The position numbers were made by a program, and so were the translations under genes. A stretch of 64,000 nucleotides of DNA. Source: Gentiana macrophylla. Its lineage: Eukaryota > Streptophyta > Magnoliopsida > Gentianales > Gentianaceae. Shown here one piece after another: positions 11,703-22,025 of the stretch; positions within the stretch are counted from its first letter, which is position 1; the number at the start of each line of letters is the position of its first letter. The notes beneath the pieces were generated by a model, which did no database searches, was not told the DNA's origin, and saw only the letters and a program-made list of their open reading frames with translations. The stretch covers positions 6,361,822 through 6,425,821 of the forward strand of contig CM047806.1 of NCBI GenBank assembly GCA_026214975.1, in the 5' to 3' direction.

Positions 11703-12504
11703 AGTGATTAATGGGAAATAGTATATGCACTACACATTTGTGTAGTGCATTCTTCACTACATACTTTATTTTTCTAGGGTTAATTCCTTAAAAGTATAGT
11801 TTTTTTATACTTATTAGCCTCATATGAACATAAAGGAATCTGTTGGACTTATAAGGACATAATATATCTTCATGGATCAAAGTACCCCTAATCTAATAAA
11901 ATAACCTAAAAACACGGTTTCAATAGCAGGGCTTACTGCAGGGGACAACAAGAAACACACCTGGTGGTGCCGCCGCCGCTGTTGTGACGCTTGTTTCTCC
12001 GCCGCTGGCGTCATATTTTTCCTGCCTTGCTCTTCCCGTTTGAGTACTATTACCACATGTGACTTTTTTCGTTCTTCATAGACGTTTATAGAAGCTGCAG
12101 TATTATATAGAGGCTTGAAGTGATTTGAATCAAGGTAATATTAGTGACGACCAGACTATTTTTTGTCATATTTTGCCAAATTTCTCCTCAGTTCGTTGAG
12201 AATTTTCAAGCTTCATCATTTTTGCTTATTCTACTTACTATTGTGCTTGAGATTTCACTTGTCCTCTTCTTTGATTTTTTTTTTTTGGGATGGAAATATC
12301 ATATCTGATTTGTATTGGAATAAATCACTCGATTTTTACCGGGTTGTTGAATCTGTAGGTACTAGATGAATTTGTAACCTTGTATTGATAGCTTTACTGC
12401 CGAAATTGGCCAACACTTAGAACTTGCTGGAACTGAGGTACACCATGGCCCATAAGTGAAGTATGGGTTTTGAATGTGTGGGATTTTCTCTGTGTTGTTA
12501 ATCA
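11703..12504. other. Intergenic sequence upstream of the QUA2-like pseudogene
   Basis: A short perfect palindrome with 11-bp TGCACTACACA arms sits at 11725-11748. A GC-richer patch at 11940-12050 and pyrimidine-rich tracts follow. Part of this may be decayed intron or 5' sequence of the methyltransferase copy, but I cannot show homology. Confidence 0.4.
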
Positions 12505-12513
12505 TAGAATGTA

Positions 12514-13665
12514 GGGTAAAAGCACTTTTTTTTGTGGTTTAATCGATTGAAACTTTTCTTTTTCGTCGTTTAAAAATATATATTGCTCATTTTTTAGGAG
12601 TTTAAACAAATAATCAAACACAAATTGATGAAATATAATGAGAATATTCCGTCGGAATATTCCTCTTTTAAATAATATACCACTTTTACCCTCAGTCTTT
12701 TACTTTTTTATTTATCAAATTCATACAATCCAAATATTACAAACAAAAATATTAAAAAAAAATCAGAAAAATAATAATGTTGAAGGCAGCAGAGCTAGTA
12801 AGCTTACATAATTGTTGCACAAATCCCCCACTACCGCCGGAACAAGAAGAAACCGCCGACCACTACCTGTTTGGATTATATCGGAATTGGGCTTTTTTTC
12901 TTATTGGCAAATTCAGTCTCAGTTAATTTCTTCAACCCCACCCCTAAAAAAAAAAAAATTCCTTCAACCCCAACTACTTCTTCCTCTGAAAATCCCTGTT
13001 TTTTTAGTACCATTTGTAAATCTGTTGGTTTGAAGCATGAATTGCTTAATTGCAGTGATTTTTCATCAGATTTGGAGTGAAGAATCAGGAAAAGGATCAT
13101 GGGCTTTCTGAATATATCATCTAATGAATATTCCATGGTGTTTAATTCATCATAATACCACATCATTGATGCGGAAAGAAGAAGAAGAAGATGAAACCGT
13201 AAGAAAAGAAGAAAAATGCAGAACCTAAAAAAGTTCGTCACTTACCAGAGAACTTACACCGGAGAAGAAGCTGGAAAATCGCGTCCTTATCACCTCGTCG
13301 TCGTCGGGGGAATTGGAAATGAAGATCTTCGAAATCGACGAACAGGGAATGAAATGGAATGGGTCGAAGGCAACTAGGGTTCGCGTGGTTGATGAATTGG
13401 GAATGGAGACTTGGGAATTTTTTGTTTCCAATTAGGGGTAATTTAATAAATAAAATAAAAATAAAAAGAGAAATATAATATTGAGGGTAAATGTGGTATA
13501 TTATTAAAAAAAGGAATATTCCAACAGAATATTTTGTTATATTTGCCTGAATTTGTGTTTGATGGTTTGTTTAAAACCCCAGGGGGGTGAACCATATATT
13601 TTTAAACGACGAGGGGACAAAAGCTTCAATTGACAAACCACAGGAGGGCAAAAGGTCTTTTACCC
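12514..13665. mobile_element. Mutator-like element (MULE), long TIRs, 9-bp target duplication
   Basis: Terminal inverted repeats of about 200 bp start GGGTAAAAG at the left and end CTTTTACCC at the right. They share blocks such as CGTCGTTTAAAAATATAT, AAACACAAATT and GGAATATTCC. Perfect 9-bp direct repeats TAGAATGTA flank the element at 12505-12513 and 13666-13674, diagnostic of Mutator-type insertion. The interior (about 12780-13430) is less AT-rich, with exon-like stretches on the minus strand, but no recognised transposase. It may be a Pack-MULE. It lies about 50 bp upstream of a methyltransferase exon, so it is intronic there. Confidence 0.88.
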
Positions 13666-13715
13666 TAGAATGTATCTTTTATTAGAATTATAGTTTCACA
13701 TCACTACTATTTTAG

Positions 13716-14270
13716 GTTGATGTTGCTTGAAGAAAATCAGATTTCTTTTCACTCGGATGATGGAACAATCGTTGATGGTGTCAAAGATTACTCTCACTCT
13801 ATAGCAGATTTGATTGGGTTGGAAAGTGACACTAAATTTGTTCAAGCCGGTGTAAGTTTACCCCTTAAAAAGGATTATACTTATGATATGACTTGAAATA
13901 TACTCATGTATATAAGACATTTCTCTTCTCTTAGATTCATGTTTTATGGACGCAGGTACGAAGTGTTCTTGATATTGGCTGCGGGTTTGGTACCTTTGGT
14001 GCTCATCTTCTGTCTTTAAATTTAATGGCTACTTGTGTCGCAGCTTACGAACTGACAGGTAGCAAGTCCAGATTGCCCTTGAGAGGGGTCTTCCGGTTAT
14101 TATAGGCAACTTCATTACGAAGCAGCTTCCATTTCCTTCATTGTCATACGACATGGTTCATTGTGCTCAGTGTGGTATTGTTTGGGACAAGAAAGGTTAT
14201 TTACAAAACTCCACTTGGTATTTGGCCTCGGTGGCCTCCCTTACTAAGCTTTGCAAGAAGTTGTGGTGGT
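13716..14270 (+). pseudogene. QUA2-like putative pectin methyltransferase, two-exon fragment
   Basis: Exon A (13716-13851) follows an ATTTTAG acceptor and encodes LLEENQISFHS, DGTIVDGVKDYSH and IADLIGLESDTKF. A GTGTAAGT donor and a GACGCAG acceptor (intron 13852-13955) lead to exon B, which carries the SAM-binding motif VLDIGCGFGTFGAHLL and then ALERGLPVIIGNF and YDMVHCAQCG. These are hallmarks of the plant DUF248 methyltransferases of the QUASIMODO2 subgroup, Golgi enzymes tied to homogalacturonan methylation. A one-base loss near 14062 breaks the frame, and similarity fades after 14215. The remaining exons, N-terminal membrane anchor and C-terminal domain are absent. It is a relic, not a working gene. 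Confidence 0.88.
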
Positions 14271-14394
14271 TTTGGTGGTCAAAATGCCAACATAGGTTAG
14301 CAATGGCTTAATGGTGAATGGTATATGGAATTTTTGTCTTCATGTTTACCCTAGAATTTCGTGTAAATATTTGATGAAATTTCCGTTGGATTTT

Positions 14395-14835
14395 CTTCAT
14401 TGCATAAACCGATATAATAAGACGTCACTGCACGACGTCACTGCATAAATCGATATAATAAGACGTCATTGCATGACGTCACTGCATGATGTCACTGCAT
14501 AAATCGATATAATAGACGCCACTGCATAAATCGATACAATAAGACGTCATTGCATAAATCGATACCATAAAACGTCACTGCATAAATCGATATAATAAGA
14601 CGGCACTACATAATTCGATATAATAAGACGCCACTGCATAAATCGATACAATAAGACGTCATTGCATAAATCAATACCATAAAACGTCACTGCATAAATC
14701 GATATAATGAGACGTATATGTAAGACGTCACTGCATAAATCGATACCATAAGACGTCACGGCATAAATTGATACATTATGATGTCACTGCATAAATCGAT
14801 ACAAATTACAATATGACGTCACTACTAAAAATATG
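14395..14835. repeat. Minisatellite, AT-type unit GACGTCACTGCATAAATCG
   Basis: About 15 units of roughly 25-30 bp combine GACGTCACTGCATAAAT with CGATATAATAA or CGATACCATAA. Several carry the palindromic TGACGTCA core. The array is followed directly by the GC-rich array at 14838-15312. It has no coding value; the minus-strand ORF is a by-product of the repeat. Confidence 0.85.
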
Positions 14836-14837
14836 AC

Positions 14838-15312
14838 GTCGCGATGGTCAATCCGTCGGTACGGCCAATGTGTCGTGGCGGTCAATATGTCGGGGCTGCC
14901 AATGAGTCGTGGCGGTGCAATGCATCGGAGCGGTCAATCCGTTTCGACGGTCAATACGTCGCAACGATCAATGCGTCGGGGCGGTCAGTATGTCCCGACA
15001 GTCAATGCGTCGCAGCGGTCAATGCGTCGGGGCGGTCATGCATCCCGACGGTGAATGCGTCGGGGCGGTCAATGCATCCCGATTGCGAATGCGTCGCAGC
15101 GGTCAACCATTGGGTCAGTCAATGCTTCGGGATGGTCAATACGTGGCGGCGGTCAATGCGTGGTCGCGGTCAATGCGTCGTGGCTGTCAATGCGTCGGGG
15201 CGGTCAATGCGTCGCGGCGGTCAATGCGTCGCGGCGGTCAACGCGTCACGGTAGTCATTTCGTTGCGGAGGTCAATGTATCAAGACGGCCAATGCGTCGG
15301 AACGGTCAATGA
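14838..15312. repeat. 17-bp minisatellite, CGTCGCGGCGGTCAATG unit
   Basis: About 27 tandem units of mostly 17 bp, CGTCG(C/G)GGCGGTCAATG, with scattered substitutions. Because 17 is not a multiple of three and the unit lacks stops, all three plus-strand frames stay open and give overlapping 73-139 codon ORFs rich in Arg, Gly, Ala and Ser. These should not be annotated as genes. A related unit is amplified at 37300-39180. Confidence 0.88.
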
Positions 15313-15463
15313 ATTTTTTTTTATATAATTTTTTTTAATATTTTTGCATCCATTAAAAAAAACTTTTTAGTATTAAAAGAAAAAAGATTCCAGAAAAAAA
15401 ATTAAAAACAAAAAAGAAAATGAAAACAAGGAACATATAGGAAAAGCCGGCGCTATTAATTTG

Positions 15464-15610
15464 GGGTAATTCGATGCGGAAGTCTTATTGGATTTCGGTA
15501 GTCGGATCATCTTGGCGTGTGTATAAGATAAAAAGAGTTTTTGTCTTATACACACGCGTGGCACAATCCGACTATTGAGCTCAACGGCGACTCCTGCATC
15601 GAAATCACCC
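15464..15610. repeat. Imperfect foldback hairpin
   Basis: GGGTAATTCGATGC at the left pairs with GCATCGAAATCACCC at the right. Further in, AGTCGGAT (from 15500) pairs with ATCCGACT (to 15573), and GCGTGTGTATAAGA pairs with TCTTATACACACGC around a loop of about 13 nt. The terminal 14-bp perfect stem and the internal asymmetric loops give a precursor-like shape of about 147 nt. Confidence 0.65.
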
Positions 15611-15654
15611 ATTAATTTGATCATACCTATGACTATGACGCCGGCTTGCTGCTA

Positions 15655-15889
15655 CTCCCTCCGTCTCAAAATGTTTGGGACATTTCCTTTTTTAGCCGCT
15701 TACGAAAAGTCTAATTAATCCTTGGAATTTCGTTAATTGATGTAATATTATTAGGGTTATGATAAAGTGAAACTTAAAGTACATAAATGTAAAAAATATT
15801 AGATCATTTGATGAAATTCGAAGGATTAATTAGACTTTTAGTAAGCGGTTGAAAAGTCAAACGTCCCAAACATTTTGAGACGGAGGGAG
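15655..15889. mobile_element. Stowaway-like MITE (235 bp), TA duplication
   Basis: It starts CTCCCTCCGTCTCAAAA and ends in the inverted TTTTGAGACGGAGGGAG, with TA at 15653-15654 and 15890-15891. The arms extend about 25 bp. It has the CTCCCTCC terminus of Tc1/mariner-derived plant MITEs and no ORF. Confidence 0.9.
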
Positions 15890-15891
15890 TA

Positions 15892-16699
15892 TTTGTTATT
15901 TTATTTAATTAAGGGCATTTTAGTCCGTGTCATAATATTGTGTCCTTATAAGTCCAACAGATTCCTTTGTGTCCTTCTAGGTCCAATAAGTCCGTTTTGT
16001 GTACTTTTGGGTCTTTGCCCCATATTTCTATTGATTAAAGTGATGAATTATTTATTGTGATGGATCACAATAAAATATGTGGTGTTGAATATGTTGTATA
16101 CGATGTTGTGATAAAATAAGTAGTTGATGTATCACTACTCGTGATTTATCGTGAGTGACACCCGGATATACGTGAGTGATTTATCGTGAGTGATTATGAT
16201 ATATACTTGAGGAATACTCCTATGTATCTTCCGAAATATAAACTTGGATCGTTTACCCAATAGCTTCCCGGATTTGTTTTTTTTAAGGCAAGTGGGAGAG
16301 ATAAAAAAAAAAAATGAAGGTATTTTCACACGTGAAAGTGGGCAATGTGAACTACTACACAAATTTTATTATGGTTCAGGACTGAATCATATTTGTTGTG
16401 TCCAAACAATAGGATTTAAGAGATTTTTTTGTAGATCTTTGTGTATAAAAACAAGCATCCAATCAGATTTTTTCAAACTAATGATATGGTGGTCTAAAAA
16501 TTTATTCCAGAACTTCACTACACAAGAATCGTTGATTAAAGTGTCGACGTACTCATTAATTAGTGAGTAATGTTTATGTCCACAACAAAACAAACACTTT
16601 ACGTTAGTGATTATGTTGTGAGACCTCCTAATAGATGTGTCATCATAATTAATGATGTAAAATGTCTTATTTATTTTTGTTTGATTATTTTTGTTGTGG

Positions 16700-16704
<5 letters not shown>
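15892..16704. other. AT-rich intergenic sequence
   Basis: No gene is seen. A short inverted arrangement of GTGATTTATCGTGAGTGA motifs lies at 16135-16195. Short inverted blocks around GTCCACAACAAAACAAAC (16577) and TTTGTTGTGGATAT (16690) flank the left side of the following TA tract. Confidence 0.45.

Positions 16705-16781
<77 letters not shown>
16705..16781. repeat. (TA)n microsatellite
   Basis: An uninterrupted TA dinucleotide run of about 77 bp. It produces spurious Tyr-Ile ORFs on both strands. Confidence 0.97.
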
Positions 16782-16782
<1 letters not shown>

Positions 16783-18327
16783 TGTTATAAAACTCACATA
16801 ATGATTTGACGACAGTTGAGCGTCATTGATACGATCAATAAATAAAATTTAAATGCAGAAATGTCTCTTTGCATTCAATGAATGATATGAAAAGGAAAAT
16901 CAAATTTTTTGTCCGACTCTGAGTAATAAAGTTGATGCTATAGAACTTTGGGTAAGATCGGCACCGGGTAAGATGATACACAACATTGTATAGCCGATTG
17001 ACGTTAATTTTTTTATTTTTGTTTTACTTAAGTTTTAGTTTGGTCGGCTTGTTTCTTAAGATGAGGTAAACGTCTGTAATTGGATAATCATCAAACATGA
17101 AATTATATCAACAAAAATAAATAAGTATGCTTTATACATCTTTATCGATGATTTTCAGTGTTGCATTGTTAAAGAAACTAATTTCACGTTAGTAAAGGAA
17201 AATATGAAACTTTTGATAGATATTTATTTCCAGAGATTGAAAAAAAATATATTAGACTCAAACACGATTTGAGCGACTGTGCAAAGGGCCGACAAAGTAG
17301 TAGAAAAACCCGTGCAAGAATGCATGTAAGAACATTCATGTAATATAAGTTTATGAAAACATTCAATAAACATTCATCTAACGTAGAAAATATAAGTTTC
17401 GATCCAGATGGAGAAGAAAGTGTATAACAAACATTGAACAACAACAATGAATAAATAGTTACCGGCATGTCTTGTTGATGCCTCATGGTAAAGAATCACC
17501 ACCCATGAAGGTATACTACATCATATCTTTGATGATGATCTTGCTCCAGATTTCTCAATGAGAAACTTTGAAACGTGTTCATCAAACAAAAGTCAATGAG
17601 GAATGAAAGAAAGAAGAAACAACAGACAAAAAAGGAAAAAGTGATAAACCATCATGAATAGAAAAGCATATCACTGCCTTATGTACCATATCTATATATA
17701 TAGTTCTCTCAAACAATCTTAATAATGCTTCTATATCTCTCCTCTGTAGTTAAGCGTTTTCTACTAAGCGTACCAACATATACTCAAAACTGATCTGTTT
17801 TCTTACAGTTAATGACCAAATCAGACCTATCAAACATGTTATTAGACCACCTACAAATTCTTAATAAAAGAGGAAATAGAAGACAACTTACAATGATTCT
17901 TTTCCATTCCTGCAATAGCATGAAAGATTGCGTCATAAAGTAAGAAAGAGGTACAATAAATGGGGGAAACGATTTGGTAACATGGCTTAAATTATAATTA
18001 ACACGGCCATGTAACATCAGACATACCAACAAACACACACCAAAGGCTACCGCGTAAGCCCATCGAGTTTTATTTCCCAAAACTGCAATGAATATACCAT
18101 TGAAAGAATTTGAAATTCACATCAAGACATATGCCATGACAAACGTTTCCATTATAAATAAAGGCGTGCATTATTGGCACCACAATGAATCTACCGAGAC
18201 ACCGCACCTCTCGGGCAAAATTCGATTCAGTAGAGACTCGATCTGCAGAGTGAATTTTGAGAGCCGAATCTAAGCCCAGCCTCTCGAAAAAAAACGATTT
18301 TCTTGTGCACATAAGGAGTAATTAAAT
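16782..18327. other. Intergenic or intronic sequence, possible minus-strand exons
   Basis: No family is recognised. A minus-strand patch at about 18040-18085 follows an ATTGCAG acceptor-like site and could be a small exon of the unidentified gene whose candidate first exon lies at 20721-20866. The remaining AT-rich sequence shows nothing specific. Confidence 0.3.
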
Positions 18328-18341
18328 AAGGAGGATGAATT

Positions 18342-18439
18342 TTTGTCGGCTGTGTTCCGGCCTTTCCCAGCGGCGTCCGGGCGTTGTTGTTGTAATTTAC
18401 CAGCGTTTAATAAAATCTTTCGCTTCCTGGGAAAAAAAA
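18342..18439 (+). mobile_element. 5'-truncated LINE 3' end with poly-A and 14-bp target duplication
   Basis: About 98 bp containing CCTTTCCCAGCGGCGTCC, then GTTGTTGTAATTTACCAGCG and a TAATAAAATCTTTCGC polyadenylation-like context, ending in a run of A. This is the usual 3' UTR of plant L1-type LINEs. The 14-bp direct repeat AAGGAGGATGAATT flanks it at 18328-18341 and 18440-18453, so it is a single reverse-transcription event that stopped almost at once. Confidence 0.85.
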
Positions 18440-18453
18440 AAGGAGGATGAATT

Positions 18454-20720
18454 AAAAGATGAATTAAATAAGGAGGATCAAATGTAACCTTTTAGGGAGG
18501 GATTCGTTTGTGCACATATTTGTGGTCATGAATTTCTTCTTTCATGAAATCCAATTAGGACAAAACTGAGCCATATCCTCTATCCAAAGAACAAACGAAG
18601 GAACAAACGATGATTGATGAGCTAGAAATATTCCAATGAACAATGCAAATGAGTTATAATGCGCTGACAGCTAAACTAAGAGGGGAAACTTAGGCTCAAC
18701 AGCCAAGAAGAACCAAATTGCACCTAGAATTGAAGGATAAGAAAACCAATGAAGACATATCTACGACAAAGGGAAAAATAAACAAAATAAGCCGTCAAAC
18801 AAAAAGTACCTCTTGGCAAGTTCACTTCATATAGTGCCAGCATATGGTTTTACCTCCTGCAACTTCAATATTTTGACACCAAGCTTCATGTCCTTCTCTA
18901 CACGCTTGTTCTTTAATTTCATAAAAATAAAAATAAAAATTAAGAAGGCAAGTACAGGAAGGGGAAAAATTTCTCAAAATTCTCAAACTGCAAAATGAGT
19001 CCATTGTGACATCACGGTTTTCTTTGGAACATTAGAAACGCTTGATTTTTTAGAGCCGACACTGTTCAAACGCTTGATTTTTTGAAATTATGTGTTGGCT
19101 TATGAGATTGAGAGCGTATGAGGGTTGAAAATTTTCAAACAGAAGTGATAATGAATTCAACGTTGAAAACTCTGTCTACAACCAAAATCGCAGAACAACA
19201 AAAAATGCTCGCCGTCAATTGGAATGGAAGTTAAAAAAAAAGGAAAGATAGACATTATTACCTCAGATCGAAACGTGCTATCTCTTCATCTCGTGAAATG
19301 GGACGGGTGGGCTATACCATTGTTTAAGCTTTGAAGATCGATCTGCAGCACAGTGGTAAGTATTTTTTAAACTTCCAACCAAAAGTACTGAAAACAAAAG
19401 GCTTGAAGAAGGAAATCAATGTGTTTCAATTTCTCAAACAAATAAACACAAACCGAAAAAAAAATAATCAGCAAAAAAATGAACAATATGCATAAAAGAC
19501 CCACTATGAATATAACAATGATTACAAACACAAAACCACATAATAGATCGAGTAGAGGATATAACCTGACATTCACAAAGATCACTTCTGCTTGCTTGTT
19601 TTTGCTTTTACCATTGTATACTACCACCCGGATCAGAGAAAGATAACGTTAAGTGGAAATATGTCTATGTTTTGATGCACAAAGGCAGGCAATTGTGGTA
19701 GAAATCTTGGCCACAGGCATTAGTGTTAAGACTTCCATTAGATTCACTCCTTCGTCCATATACGATTAGTCTCAGCTTCTAGTTGTTAATCATTCCACCA
19801 AAGGTCCCATCTGCTTTTTATTTATTTATAACAAAAGTCCCATCTGCACGTTGCACAGGCATCATGACTTTGTTAAATCCAAAATGTAGATACCATTTTC
19901 ACGTTCATAGCTAATAACTTTGAAAATCAACATCATGTGCATAAAAGACTATAAGTGAATGTGTCTAAGGTATATTTTTCAATAATAGTGGTATGCCTAC
20001 ATCAATTGTGCTGTGGAACTATGTTCCTTAAGATGAATATGACTTTCTTTTCTCAACTGCGAAGCAGACTATTTGGATAAAGGCCTTCTCTCAAGAGAGT
20101 GTAAACTTGATTTGAAAATGTAAGCAAATATTCCAGGTTAATTAATTTTTTTCTTTTTAATGCATAACATTTGCACAGATTTAAGATTAAAATGACTGGC
20201 CAAGTTGAAAATACCTATTTTATCGATTGTTGTTTAAATAAAACGTACCTCTCAATTCTAGTAATTCAACCCGCAGAGCATCCTCCAAAACCCATGGAGC
20301 AAAACATAGAACATAATACATACATCCGCATCAGCCAAAGCAACACCATAAACACACTCCATCCTTGAAATGCCTGCAAAGTAAATCAGAAGTTACTATA
20401 ACCCAGATGCAAAACATGAAATTTTCTGCGCACAGACCATATACAAAATAGATGTGAAATTCAACAGCCATAACTCCATCCCTGCCTTACTTAGTTATTT
20501 AGCAATAGAATCAAAACTATTTCCATTTAAAAACCTCGTGAATCAATAACCACAACAATACTAAAATTTTGCATTATTTATGGTTACACCACTTAGCCAA
20601 TTTGGATCCAAAAATCACAGTTGTCGAAGAGGGAGTTTTGTTCCGCCCAATCATCGCTCCAATTTCTAAGGACCAGCAAGGTATTATCGAAGATCCATGG
20701 CCCTAGATCGATCGATTTAC
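18454..20720. other. AT-rich region with exon-like patches on the minus strand
   Basis: Three minus-strand patches look protein-like and end at GT donors: about 18829-18890 (NKRVEKDMKLGVKILKLQE), about 19565-19640 (VVVYNGKSKNKQAEVIF) and about 20250-20310 (PWVLEDALRVELLELR). They could be internal exons of a split gene starting at 20866. I cannot join them into one frame or name a family. Confidence 0.3.
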
Positions 20721-20866
20721 CTGGGTTTTCCTCCGTGTTGAAAACAAATTGGTAGCAGTTTGGTTTCTACTCCTTCCGAAAATTCTTCCGGAGATACACC
20801 AAGAGAAGTAGATTCATCTGCTGTGAGATGGAGGTTGCATAGGATGGATTTCATATCGAAGGCCAT
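20721..20866 (-). CDS. Candidate first exon of an unidentified gene
   Basis: On the minus strand an ATG at 20866-20864 opens a frame of 48 codons (MAFDMKSILCNLHL..., SPEEFSEGVETKLLPICF) that ends at CCCAG followed by GTAAAT, a good splice donor. The composition (acidic serine-rich start, then hydrophobic) looks coding and unlike the AT-rich surroundings. I do not recognise the family. Upstream on the minus strand the frame stays open, so an earlier start is possible. If real, the gene runs towards lower coordinates and stays outside the Helitron that starts at 21130. Confidence 0.35.
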
Positions 20867-21087
20867 CACTCCGGCGGGGGAGGATGGTTTTGCGGCTCGG
20901 TGGGAGATGGGTGGCTCTAGTCGCCAGAGATGAGAAGCCCTAAAGAGGGATTGAATTAGATTAATTAGACAGTAATTGAGTTTCATAAAACTTGGAAGGA
21001 AAAGAAAAGAAAGCGTGTTATCTTTCGGGTCTATTAACGGGTTTGGGTCGAATTTTACGTGTAATTGGGTTAAATCCACTCCTCCAT

Positions 21088-21129
21088 ATATTATATATAG
21101 ATATATAGATATATATATATATATATATA
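21088..21129. repeat. TA-rich microsatellite, 5' flank of the Helitron
   Basis: A TATAGA/TATATA tract. It ends in A directly before the TC that begins the Helitron, and the tract resumes after the other Helitron end at 27514. Confidence 0.85.
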
Positions 21130-21159
21130 TCTACCTTAGTAGTACCTATTAAAGTTGCT

Positions 21160-22025
21160 GTTTGGTCGTATGGCTTTTTGCGGCGTTTTTGGTCGACCGC
21201 TTTTAGCGACGTTTTGGTCGTCGCTATAGGTAATTTTGGTCGTCCTCCCACTTTGCAAAAAAACGCCGCCGCTTTTGGTCATTTTCGCAGTTGTCCACCA
21301 CCGGCCGTGAAGGCCAATGGGTGCTTCCCAGCCTTCTCTCGCTTCGTGGCATCTATCGCTTCTCAAACCGCCATTATCTCAGAGTTCGTTACGCTTTTTT
21401 CTTGTTTCAAGCTTCTACTATCTTCTTCAAGATTCGATCTTTATAGGATCCCACATCAAGAAATGAGAAAAAATATGAACTGAAATTTTAATCTGTTTCG
21501 GTGTTAAAAGAGTTTTTTTATGCCGAGATTTCATGTCCGATAATAATTGCGATAAGATTTACTGAGAGGTCTCCAAATGGAGATGTTCTCGTGGTTGAGG
21601 CCTTTATTGGGATTCATTTCTTTCTTTTATTTGTTCATTTGTCTCGCTCACTCCCAGCTCATTCTTATCCGTGCAATGAATCGAAGATTCAACGTCGCAA
21701 TGGAAGATTTCCACGGTGGTAGTGGTGCATTCGGCTATCCTAAAAATTGAAGGTATGTTCTTTCTAAACAAGGATTCAAATCATTTTGTGGTCAATTTCA
21801 TATGCGTGCTTGCTTTTCTTGATGGTACCAATCTTAGATGGATCAATTTTTGGTTTGTCGCTTTGTGCCATCATTTATGTCCTTGTAGTACCTACTAAAT
21901 TTGCTAATCTGTGGGACGACGAACGACGACACCGCCTTCTTCTTCAACGCCCAGCCTCCAAGTCTAACGTTCCACTAGCTATTTTTCTCACCGCCCTGAG
22001 CTCGGTGGCTATAAATAGCAGGAAA
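21160..22025. other. Helitron 5' region before the PEPC copy
   Basis: It contains GC-richer blocks with repeated TTTTGGTCG motifs (21180-21285) and a possible exon-like patch (21660-21758, ending AAG|GTATGT) of unknown identity. At 21888-21907, TAGTACCTACTAAATTTGC repeats the Helitron 5' terminus with a few changes. The 21908-22025 stretch looks like the PEPC 5' leader, with TATAAATA at 22010, too close to the ATG to be a normal promoter. Confidence 0.45.

Noticed and set aside
12876..13241. 121-codon minus-strand ORF in the MULE
   Set aside because: Leu/Phe-rich start and no domain; kept only as a hint of captured DNA.
14833..15328. Arg/Gly-rich repeat proteins
   Set aside because: Same artefact as the larger array: stop-free 17-bp units open every frame.
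16387..16809. ORFs of 79-136 codons over the TA tract
   Set aside because: Poly Tyr-Ile translation of a dinucleotide repeat on both strands; not coding.
22010..22017. TATAAATA as the PEPC promoter
   Set aside because: Only 9 bases separate it from the ATG at 22026, and the gene is a captured pseudogene; probably part of the leader.
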